From: Candidatus Undinarchaeales archaeon SRR5007147.bin71
GTDB lineage: Archaea > Undinarchaeota > Undinarchaeia > Undinarchaeales > Undinarchaeaceae
Length of the DNA stretch: 15,249 nucleotides
Direction: 5' to 3'
Assembly: GCA_014189675.1 (NCBI GenBank)
Contig: DVAE01000017.1
Coordinates: 1-15,249 of the forward strand
The notes under the pieces are model-generated. The model was not told the origin of the DNA, made no database searches, and saw only the letters and a list, made by a program, of their open reading frames with translations. Position numbers and translations under genes: made by a program. Below are positions 6,914 through 12,300 of the stretch, one piece after another (positions within the stretch are counted from its first letter, which is position 1; each line of letters opens with the position of its first letter).

Positions 6914-6945
6914 GTGTTGGAACTTCAAAATTCAAAAAGAATAGT

Positions 6946-7086
6946 TTACGAACAGGCGCATTCACTAGGCTCGGACTCTTCCAAGGGAACACCTTTCCTG
7001 TACTTTTTTAGCTCCTCAGAGACCTCCTTGAAAGGGTCTTTCTCTGCCTTTTTGGATTTCTTCTTTGAAGATGAGCTTTCTGCCAT
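6946..7086 (-). CDS. Small Lys/Ser-rich protein, 46 aa, CxC end
   Basis: This ORF runs from an ATG at 7086 to a TAA at 6946-6948. The product begins MAESSSSKKKSKKAEK, continues as an amphipathic helix (DPFKEVSEELKKYRKG) and ends in ECACS, so it has a C-terminal CxC pair. It is highly charged, soluble and has no signal peptide. The evidence that it is real is a TATA box at 7112-7120 predicting transcription from about 7090, protein-like composition, and the fact that it fills the otherwise empty space between the 676-aa gene and the divergent small membrane protein gene. I do not recognise the family. The CxC could bind a metal or a thiol partner, but that is only a suggestion. Confidence 0.6.
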   Translation of the reverse strand: MAESSSSKKKSKKAEKDPFKEVSEELKKYRKGVPLEESEPSECACS

Positions 7087-7111
7087 AGATCAAAGAATTC
7101 TGCACGACCAG

Positions 7112-7120
7112 CTATAAACT
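7112..7120 (-). promoter_or_regulatory. TATA box of the 46-aa gene
   Basis: The minus strand reads AGTTTATAG. It is centred about 30 bases before the ATG at 7086 and lies back-to-back with the divergent TATA element at 7138-7147. Confidence 0.5.
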
Positions 7121-7137
7121 TATCTAAACGTAAGATA

Positions 7138-7147
7138 GTTATATTAC
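7138..7147 (+). promoter_or_regulatory. TATA box of the small membrane protein-cysS unit
   Basis: GTTATATTAC is centred about 23 bases before the ATG at 7165. This suggests a leaderless or near-leaderless transcript that also carries cysS. Confidence 0.5.
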
Positions 7148-7164
7148 TCAGAAGTAGGAACGCT

Positions 7165-7359
7165 ATGGAAGCCAAGACTGTGGAAGAGATTACTGCACTT
7201 GCTTTGTCGCTTGTGGTTTTTGTCCACGTAATTCGGGCAATAATGGGAATACCAGTAAGCATTGGAAGTGTAGAAATTCCAATCTGGGCAAGTATAGCCG
7301 CAGCAGGCGCAGTAGGATATCTGGCCTACCTTAACTGGAACGCCTACAAACAAGAATAA
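7165..7359 (+). CDS. Small two-helix membrane protein, 64 aa
   Basis: The 64 residues hold two hydrophobic segments: LALSLVVFVHVIRAIMGIP (about 11-29) and PIWASIAAAGAVGYLAYL (about 39-56). A short loop separates them and a charged tail follows. Family unknown. The gene has its own TATA box and lies 20 bases upstream of cysS on the same strand, so the two probably share a transcript. That pairing may be only positional, as nothing in the sequence suggests a role in aminoacylation. Confidence 0.7.
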   Translation: MEAKTVEEITALALSLVVFVHVIRAIMGIPVSIGSVEIPIWASIAAAGAVGYLAYLNWNAYKQE

Positions 7360-7379
7360 GACATCAAGAGACAATAGCA

Positions 7380-8864
7380 ATGGGACAGAGAATATACAAT
7401 ACATTAAGTGGAAAGAAAGAGGATTTCAAGCCACGGAAACGGGGAAAGGTTCACATCTATGTCTGCGGGCCGACAGTGTACGATTACTCACATCTCGGAC
7501 ATGCTCGCGCATATGTTGCATTTGATGTAATAAGGCGTTATCTTGAGCACAGAGGAAATGAAGTAATTTATGTCAATAATCTGACAGATGTAAATGACAA
7601 GATAATCAAAAGGGCTGAAGAAACTATGGACACTGCAGAGTCAGTAGCAGAAAGGTTTTCAGATGAATTTTTTATTGACATGGACGCCCTTGGTGTGAAA
7701 AGGGCAGATTTTTACCCGAAAGTAAGCGAGCATATGCAGGAAATAATTGGAATGGTGGCAGGACTCATTGAGAAGGGCTATGCCTATGAATCAGCAGGAG
7801 ACGTGTATTTTGACACGAGCAAAGCAAAGGATTACGGAAAGCTTTCCGGACAGAACCTGAAAAAAATACTTGCAGGAGCAAGAGTCAAACCGAATGAACG
7901 GAAGAAAAATCAAGAAGATTTTGCACTGTGGAAAAACGCAGGAGAGAATGAACAAAAATGGGAAAGCCCGTGGGGAAAGGGGAGGCCCGGCTGGCATATT
8001 GAGTGCAGCGCAATGGCGATGAAATATTTTGGGGAGAATCTTGATATACACGCAGGAGGACAGGACTTGGTTTTTCCGCACCACGAGAATGAGATAGCGC
8101 AGAGCGAAGCATACAGCGGAGGGCAATTTGCAAAGTACTGGATGCACAACGGCTTCGTGACAGTCGACAAGGAGAAGATGGGAAAATCATTAGGAAATTT
8201 TTTTACTGTAAGAGAAATTTTGAAGAAACACAGACCTGAAGTTGTTCGATACTTCCTGCTTTCAACGCAGTACAGGAAGCCCATAGACTTTACAGATAAG
8301 TCTCTGGCAGAGGCGAAATCATCTTTAGAAGGAATAGAGAACTCTCTCGCAAACCTGAAGCACGCAATTACAATAAAACAGGGTTCAAAGAAAACAAAGG
8401 AGGACAAGGAAGTCCTGAAAAAGGTAGAATATCACAGAAAGCAGTTCTTTGCAGCGATGGATGATGATTTTAACACACGAGAAGCAATAAGCTCAATCCA
8501 CCAAATGTGTACTGTCCTTAACGCCTACATAGCAGAAAAACCTAATAATGAGATATTGCGAGAATCTCTGGACTCTTTCGAAGAGTTCAGCCAGATACTG
8601 AACCTTTTCGAAGAGAAAGATATAGACCAGGATGAGGAAATAATTGCACACTTGAGAAAACTAATGAGAGAATTAGAAGTCAAGAAGCTCAAGGACGATT
8701 ACACAGTTTCCGGCCTGATGAGACTGGTCCTTTTGGAGCGCGAGAAGGCAAGAAAGGAAAATAATTACGAAAGCTCTGATAAAATAAGAGAAAGTCTCAG
8801 CCACATGGGAATAGTAATTGAAGATACGGAAGAAGGCCCTAGATGGCAATTTAGACGGGGCTGA
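7380..8864 (+). CDS. cysS: Cysteinyl-tRNA synthetase
   Basis: This 494-residue class I synthetase charges tRNA-Cys with cysteine, using ATP, in the cytoplasm. Both signature motifs are present: HLGH (38-41) as the HIGH motif and KMGKS (266-270) as KMSKS. The four zinc ligands that discriminate cysteine are in place: C29 in YVCGPTVYD, C209 in GWHIEC, and H234 and E238 in PHHENE. The length is slightly above the bacterial enzyme (about 460), with a helical C-terminal domain ending in RWQFRRG. The ATG at 7380 gives a standard N-terminus (GQRIYNTLSGKKE). It follows the 64-aa gene by 20 bases with no separate TATA box seen. The cognate tRNA-Cys is at 4764-4838, so this organism uses direct charging. 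Confidence 0.97.
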   Translation: MGQRIYNTLSGKKEDFKPRKRGKVHIYVCGPTVYDYSHLGHARAYVAFDVIRRYLEHRGNEVIYVNNLTDVNDKIIKRAEETMDTAESVAERFSDEFFIDMDALGVKRADFYPKVSEHMQEIIGMVAGLIEKGYAYESAGDVYFDTSKAKDYGKLSGQNLKKILAGARVKPNERKKNQEDFALWKNAGENEQKWESPWGKGRPGWHIECSAMAMKYFGENLDIHAGGQDLVFPHHENEIAQSEAYSGGQFAKYWMHNGFVTVDKEKMGKSLGNFFTVREILKKHRPEVVRYFLLSTQYRKPIDFTDKSLAEAKSSLEGIENSLANLKHAITIKQGSKKTKEDKEVLKKVEYHRKQFFAAMDDDFNTREAISSIHQMCTVLNAYIAEKPNNEILRESLDSFEEFSQILNLFEEKDIDQDEEIIAHLRKLMRELEVKKLKDDYTVSGLMRLVLLEREKARKENNYESSDKIRESLSHMGIVIEDTEEGPRWQFRRG

Positions 8865-8882
8865 CAGAAAAAGTTAAGCAAG

Positions 8883-8892
8883 GTTTATATAT
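8883..8892 (+). promoter_or_regulatory. Strong TATA box of the dsbA-merT operon
   Basis: GTTTATATAT is a near-ideal archaeal TATA box. Its centre is about 27 bases from the ATG at 8915, which places transcription on the start codon, so the mRNA is leaderless. Confidence 0.7.
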
Positions 8893-8914
8893 CTAGACGG
8901 AGAACGGAAGCAGC

Positions 8915-9736
8915 ATGGCAAAGGGAGATAAGACAATTACATTGAAATTTAAGGAGGCAACTTTGTGGAAAGTAGCCACAGCAGTCCTTGCAATACTATT
9001 GATTATTTCTTTCCAGAGCGGAGGAGGAGTTGATGTACAGGAAGAAGGAACTGCAGCTGCTGCAACAATAAAAATTATTGACCTCAGCATTGATGACGAC
9101 CCAATACTTGGAAATGACAAGGCAACAGTAACTATGATAGAATTTTCTGATTTCCAGTGCCCCTTCTGCAACAGGATATGGGCAGACGCAATACAGGGTA
9201 TAAAATCCAATTTTATTGATGAAGGAAGTGTAAGGCTGGTATACAGAGATTTCCCGCTTAATTTCCACCCAAGCGCCGGAAAAGCAGCAACTGCTGCAAA
9301 CTGTGCAGAAGAACAGGGACAGTACTGGGAAATGCACGACAAACTCTTTGAAGGCCAGCAAAGTGACTGGGGATATTATGTACAAGAAGAGAGAAAATAT
9401 CTTGCTCTGGAAGATGCCATGCCATTCTTTAGGCAGTACGCCTCCGAGCTTGGACTGGACACAGATAAGTTTAATGACTGCCTTGACTCTGACAAGTATG
9501 ACAGTGAAATAAACAAAGACCTTATTGCAGGTCAGGCAGCAGGAGTTACTGGAACTCCGTCAGTCTTTGTAATGATGAGCAAGAAAAAAGCTCCAAAAAC
9601 AGAGCTTCAGGCTCTTGATGACGGAAGCAATATATTCTACTTCGAAACTTCAGACGGCAAATATGCAGGTATACAGGTGGCAGGTGCTCTGCCATATGGA
9701 GCATTTGAGCAAATTATAAACGTTATGCTTGCATAA
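8915..9736 (+). CDS. DsbA-like membrane-anchored thiol oxidoreductase
   Basis: This 273-residue protein has a short basic N-terminus, then one transmembrane anchor or uncleaved signal at about 17-33, an Ala-rich linker, and a DsbA/Thioredoxin_4 domain from about 55. The redox motif is CPFC (82-85) within IEFSDFQCPFC, and the cis-Pro loop is TGTPSVFV (P215). The RDFPLNFHP segment after the active site is typical of BdbD/DsbA-like proteins of Gram-positives and archaea. Two further cysteines (C130, C189) flank the helical insertion. The likely role is oxidising or isomerising disulfides in exported proteins. The start is supported by the TATA box at 8883-8892. The MerT-HMA gene begins 8 bases after its stop, so DsbA may serve the cysteines of that protein (inference). 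Confidence 0.9.
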   Translation: MAKGDKTITLKFKEATLWKVATAVLAILLIISFQSGGGVDVQEEGTAAAATIKIIDLSIDDDPILGNDKATVTMIEFSDFQCPFCNRIWADAIQGIKSNFIDEGSVRLVYRDFPLNFHPSAGKAATAANCAEEQGQYWEMHDKLFEGQQSDWGYYVQEERKYLALEDAMPFFRQYASELGLDTDKFNDCLDSDKYDSEINKDLIAGQAAGVTGTPSVFVMMSKKKAPKTELQALDDGSNIFYFETSDGKYAGIQVAGALPYGAFEQIINVMLA

Positions 9737-9744
9737 TAATTATC

Positions 9745-10365
9745 ATGTCCGATAAAGAAATTGAAGTCCAGGTTGATAAGCAGAGCCTGAAAAGTGGAAT
9801 TTTTGGAGGATTAATAGCATCAATGTGCTGCATCAGCCCACTTGTTATAGTAATCTTAGGAATTGGAAGTGTTACTTTTGCCTTGGCGATTGCAACATAT
9901 CAGACCTGGTTTATTGCTGCAGGAGCTCTTTTTGCAGGAACTTCAATTTGGTACCAACTTAGAAGAAAAAATAGCTGCAACATAAAAGGAATCAAGAGAA
10001 ATAAGGCACTAATAATAAGTGCAGCTGTGATTTTTATAGCAGTATATTCAATAGCAATTTATGGAATTGTCCCTTTTGCAGCCCCTCTTGTTTTTGATTC
10101 CAGTGGAACTGAACTAGGCCAAGAAAGTGGAGAACTCTATGAGATGACATTCACAGTCGGTGATCTGAACTGCGCAAGTTGTGAATCAGGAATCAAGTGG
10201 TATCTTGAGAACGAGGTAAGAGGAGTTTTCAACGCAGAAGTAACATCTTCAGGTGCTATCAAAGTAATCTATGATTCAGATACAATTGATGCTGAAGGAA
10301 TAATTGAATCTGAGATCTTTGTCAATTATCCACCAAGGCAGATAAATGAAAACAAAAAACTATAG
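9745..10365 (+). CDS. MerT-like membrane protein fused to HMA domain
   Basis: This 206-residue protein joins two parts of the mercury uptake system. Residues about 15-110 hold three hydrophobic segments, and the first carries the paired cysteines of MerT in ASMCCISPLVIVILGIG (C28, C29). Residues about 132-195 form a heavy-metal-associated (MerP-like) domain with the metal pair in GDLNCASC (C143, C146) and an EAEV/KVIYDS strand pattern. MerT takes Hg(II) from MerP and passes it inward. The fusion resembles MerTP-type transporters with the HMA domain outside the cell. No MerA reductase or MerR regulator is in the window, so the substrate may be another soft metal. The gene starts 8 bases after dsbA with no own promoter, so it is co-transcribed. 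Confidence 0.82.
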   Translation: MSDKEIEVQVDKQSLKSGIFGGLIASMCCISPLVIVILGIGSVTFALAIATYQTWFIAAGALFAGTSIWYQLRRKNSCNIKGIKRNKALIISAAVIFIAVYSIAIYGIVPFAAPLVFDSSGTELGQESGELYEMTFTVGDLNCASCESGIKWYLENEVRGVFNAEVTSSGAIKVIYDSDTIDAEGIIESEIFVNYPPRQINENKKL

Positions 10366-10588
10366 CGACCAGACAGACAAGCAATGGCTTGTCTTAGGAG
10401 CAATGTTTGCGATATCCATTTTTTCCCTTCATTTTTTTACTGAAATCCCACCCTCATTTGAGGCAGAAACCGCAGAGGACGCTCTTTTTGTGAGTGAAAA
10501 CTGCCCGGCTTATGAAAGGTTTTTCTATGAGAAGAAAGATATAGAAAGGCAAGAAAGTGAAAACAAAAACATACCGAAAGTCTCGTGA
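10346..10588 (+). CDS. Small single-pass membrane protein, 80 aa
   Basis: The ORF starts at an ATG inside the end of the MerT-HMA gene (20-base overlap) and overlaps the next ORF by 32 bases. The product has one hydrophobic segment (WLVLGAMFAISIFSLHFF, about 14-31) after a polar N-terminus, then an acidic region with a single Cys (SENCPAYERFFYE), so it is likely a membrane-anchored protein with an exposed tail. I do not recognise it. The possible ribosome site AAGGCA lies five bases ahead of the ATG, the same arrangement as before the GTG of the following gene. Overlaps at both ends fit a translationally coupled operon, but its small size leaves some doubt. Confidence 0.6.
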   Translation: MKTKNYSDQTDKQWLVLGAMFAISIFSLHFFTEIPPSFEAETAEDALFVSENCPAYERFFYEKKDIERQESENKNIPKVS

Positions 10589-11528
10589 AGAGTATAAGAT
10601 AGAGAAATTCTTTGACACCTTAGAGAGATACGAACGTGATACGCACCTTCTTCCAATTGGGAGAAGGATAGAAAGTCTCCAGGATCTCAACAGAGTTGGA
10701 AACGTCGCTCTTGAAGTTCTCAAAGGAGAGAAAACCTGGAAAGTGTATTTGAGAGAAACGAGAATGGGTGAAAGAAAGTATTACAAACATTTCCCACGGA
10801 TGAGAAGATTTGAGAATACAGAAAAAGTTACGGACAAACTTGAAAAATTTCTCTTGGAAGCGGAAGAGGAACTCAAGCTAGCAAAGGAGACCCTGGAAGA
10901 CATGGAGAATATTTTTTCGAAATATGGAGCAAGACTTAAGAAACGGAAAATAGAACAAATAACTGTTCCGCCTTCTCTTAGACAGGTAAAACTTCCTGTA
11001 AAGAATCACTTGACTCAGAGAGAATTTGTAAAGAAAACAATACTATGCATTTCCAGCAAAGATACTGATGAGTGGTACGAGAAGGTTATAAAAAAGTTTG
11101 AGAAGAATATGGAAAAAACACATGGAAGATTTTCACTTTCTTCTTCAAAGATTCCGCTGATAGATATTGAACACAGGCACGTTAAGGAGCACAAGGCCTT
11201 CGCATTCACACAATACAGGATTGACAAAAAACTTATGACTGTAGATTATATTCAGCTTGTAATATATTACTTAAAGGGAGTAAGACCGTCAAATACAGGG
11301 CACCTTTACGCTGGCTCAAGATCACCAAGAAAAGCGAATATTCACAAAGCAGAATTGTTGCTTCTGTATCATTTATTAAAAATTGCTGAGGAAAATAAAG
11401 TAAAGGAAATTAAGATAAGCCTGCATACAAGAAGAGAGGGGCATGGAGAAGGAATTTTTCCTGTGTACGAAGAAGTAAAAACAGCTGCTACAGAGATAGA
11501 AGGAAATTGGGGAATTTTTAGGACCTGA
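10557..11528 (+). CDS. Unrecognised soluble protein, 323 aa
   Basis: The protein is charged, with no membrane segment, and I cannot assign it. It begins MKTKTYRKSREEYKIEK, has a probable coiled coil at about 85-130, a strand-rich middle (IPLIDIEHRHVKEHKAF, then YIQLVIYYL), and then a helix followed by a strand (AELLLLYHLLKIAEENKVK, then EIKISL). That last arrangement vaguely recalls the helix of a GNAT fold but lacks a recognisable CoA loop. The GTG start at 10557 is chosen because it overlaps the preceding gene and has AAGGCA five bases ahead. The next in-frame Met (residue 70) would remove a well-formed N-terminus. It is the last gene of the run from dsbA, and the next promoter follows directly. 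Confidence 0.78.
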   Translation: MKTKTYRKSREEYKIEKFFDTLERYERDTHLLPIGRRIESLQDLNRVGNVALEVLKGEKTWKVYLRETRMGERKYYKHFPRMRRFENTEKVTDKLEKFLLEAEEELKLAKETLEDMENIFSKYGARLKKRKIEQITVPPSLRQVKLPVKNHLTQREFVKKTILCISSKDTDEWYEKVIKKFEKNMEKTHGRFSLSSSKIPLIDIEHRHVKEHKAFAFTQYRIDKKLMTVDYIQLVIYYLKGVRPSNTGHLYAGSRSPRKANIHKAELLLLYHLLKIAEENKVKEIKISLHTRREGHGEGIFPVYEEVKTAATEIEGNWGIFRT

Positions 11529-11535
11529 GCAAAGC

Positions 11536-11545
11536 ATTATAAATT
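11536..11545 (+). promoter_or_regulatory. TATA box of the 39-aa zinc-ribbon gene
   Basis: ATTATAAATT is centred about 25 bases before the ATG at 11565, consistent with a leaderless transcript. It starts eight bases after the stop of the 323-aa gene. Confidence 0.6.
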
Positions 11546-11564
11546 ATCTCACTTTAGTCCAGAT

Positions 11565-11684
11565 ATGACAGGAAAACATTATGTCTGCGAGGACTGTGAA
11601 TACCAAGGAGAAGGTCCTGGAGATTGTGCAAAATGTGGAAAACCTCTGAAGGAAAAGGAAGGGGAAATCTGCGAATTTTGCTGA
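11565..11684 (+). CDS. 39-aa zinc-ribbon/rubredoxin-like protein
   Basis: The ORF reads from an ATG at 11565 to a TGA at 11682-11684. Its product has three CxxC pairs in 39 residues: YVCEDC (C8, C11), CAKCGKP (C21, C24) and CEFC at the very end (C36, C39). The first two pairs, separated by a Gly/Pro-rich turn, are what a rubredoxin or zinc-ribbon knuckle pair looks like. The third is extra and could bind a second metal or act in thiol exchange. A TATA box at the right distance supports expression from this ATG. There is no signal peptide, so it is probably cytoplasmic. Its partner and function are unknown. A DUF378 gene with its own promoter follows. Confidence 0.75.
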   Translation: MTGKHYVCEDCEYQGEGPGDCAKCGKPLKEKEGEICEFC

Positions 11685-11692
11685 TAAGCAAC

Positions 11693-11702
11693 ACTTATAA
11701 GC
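11693..11702 (+). promoter_or_regulatory. TATA box upstream of the DUF378 gene
   Basis: ACTTATAAGC is centred near 11698 and predicts transcription from about 11724-11725. That gives the DUF378 mRNA a leader of about 28 bases, and the first transcribed codon would be the ATG of a 13-codon reading frame. Confidence 0.55.
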
Positions 11703-11724
11703 AAACCTACATTAGGCGCTATAG

Positions 11725-11766
11725 ATGAAAACCTACAAAGGGGGTGATACCTATGGCAAAAAATAA
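11725..11766 (+). CDS. Possible 13-aa leaderless leader ORF
   Basis: An ATG at 11725 sits exactly where transcription is predicted to start. It opens a 13-codon frame (MKTYKGGDTYGKK) that ends in TAA at 11764-11766, overlapping the first codons of the DUF378 gene in another frame. The Shine-Dalgarno site of the DUF378 gene lies inside it. It may be a coupling or leader ORF, or chance. Confidence 0.3.
   Translation: MKTYKGGDTYGKK
11740..11748 (+). promoter_or_regulatory. Extended Shine-Dalgarno deciding the DUF378 start
   Basis: GGGGGTGAT includes GGTGAT, which pairs with the usual 16S rRNA 3' tail. It ends four bases before the ATG at 11753, selecting that ATG over the in-frame GTG at 11744, which lies within the site. 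Confidence 0.7.
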
Positions 11767-11953
11767 TAGAATAGATATGGCTGCCCTGGTACTGGTTATA
11801 ATTGGAGGTCTTAACTGGGGTTTGATAGCGGCTTTCCAGTGGGATCTTGTAGATGCACTGCTTGGCTCTCTACCAACACTACAGAGGTTACTTTACCTTC
11901 TTGTAGGACTATCAGCACTTTACATGCTTTACAACACAGTAACAAACAAGTAA
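11753..11953 (+). CDS. DUF378-family membrane protein
   Basis: This 66-residue protein has two transmembrane segments: ALVLVIIGGLNWGLIAAF (about 11-28) and a C-terminal one around RLLYLLVGLSALYMLY. The sequence GGLNWGL followed by DLVDALLG and a closing VGLSALYML is the recognisable pattern of DUF378 (YuzA-type) proteins, widespread in bacteria and present in some archaea, with no known function. The ATG at 11753 is chosen because of the strong Shine-Dalgarno site. The gene stands alone between a TATA promoter and a strong hairpin terminator at 11980-12012. Bacterial-style translation and termination signals around a mostly bacterial family hint at transfer, although the promoter looks archaeal. 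Confidence 0.85.
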   Translation: MAKNNRIDMAALVLVIIGGLNWGLIAAFQWDLVDALLGSLPTLQRLLYLLVGLSALYMLYNTVTNK

Positions 11954-11979
11954 GAAATTATTAAACAGTAGACAATCTT

Positions 11980-12012
11980 GTGGCGGCTTCGGCCGCCACT
12001 TTTTATTTTTTA
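11980..12012 (+). terminator. Hairpin terminator with UUCG tetraloop
   Basis: An 8-bp perfect stem, GTGGCGGC (11980-11987) with GCCGCCAC (11992-11999), is closed by a C(UUCG)G tetraloop, one of the most stable RNA loops. TTTTTATTTTTTT follows at once. This is a textbook intrinsic terminator 26 bases after the DUF378 stop. The T-tract is on one side only, so it acts on the + strand. Confidence 0.88.
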
Positions 12013-12018
12013 AGAAAC

Positions 12019-12028
12019 TAATATAAGA
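12019..12028 (+). promoter_or_regulatory. TATA box 1 of the 83-aa zinc protein gene
   Basis: TAATATAAGA is centred about 26 bases before the ATG at 12049, giving a leaderless start there. A second TATA-like box lies at 12032-12041. Confidence 0.5.
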
Positions 12029-12031
12029 GTC

Positions 12032-12041
12032 ACTATATTAT
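12032..12041 (+). promoter_or_regulatory. Alternative TATA box 2 of the 83-aa zinc protein gene
   Basis: ACTATATTAT is centred near 12036 and would start transcription near 12063. That makes the second in-frame ATG at 12067 the first start codon on that transcript. Confidence 0.4.
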
Positions 12042-12048
12042 TGATTTT

Positions 12049-12300
12049 ATGGAAGAAAGTGAAAAAATGTCTGAGCCAACGATGTTTGTTGAAGTTGAAG
12101 TAAAGTGCAAGAACTGCAATCACCTTGACAAGGTGCACGTTCCAGTAGTTTGCGGAGTCGATAAAACAAGCAATGACAAGACTCTGTACTGTGATTTGGC
12201 AGGGGATTTGAAAGACTACGCTCCTGACTGCAAGGAATGCGGCAAAAAAGACTATGATGTCGAAAAAGAACCTGTATTTATAGGAGCAGGCGGCTCCTAG
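12049..12300 (+). CDS. Zinc-binding small acidic protein, 83 aa
   Basis: This cytoplasmic protein of 83 residues has two CxxC knuckles, CKNC (C20, C23) and CKEC (C61, C64), which look like one zinc ribbon split by a 37-residue insert. That insert carries two more cysteines (C35, C48). The termini are acidic and the end is Gly-rich (GAGGS). The family is not recognised, and a nucleic-acid or protein adaptor role would be typical of such ribbons. Two starts are possible: the ATG at 12049, fitted by TATA box 1, and the ATG at 12067, fitted by box 2. The longer is given. The stop overlaps the stop of the convergent cupredoxin gene within one CTAG. Confidence 0.75.
   Translation: MEESEKMSEPTMFVEVEVKCKNCNHLDKVHVPVVCGVDKTSNDKTLYCDLAGDLKDYAPDCKECGKKDYDVEKEPVFIGAGGS

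Noticed and set aside
7008-7262. Minus-strand 84-codon open frame with a hydrophobic stretch
   Set aside because: It is antisense to the 64-aa membrane protein and overlaps the better-supported 46-aa gene with its TATA box.
7910-8407. Antisense 165-codon open frame
   Set aside because: It lies wholly inside cysS on the other strand, has Cys/Phe/Ser-heavy shadow-like composition, no promoter, and cysS is certain.
8893-9342. Minus-strand 149-codon open frame
   Set aside because: It is the complement of the dsbA-like gene and covers its promoter. The composition is that of a shadow frame.
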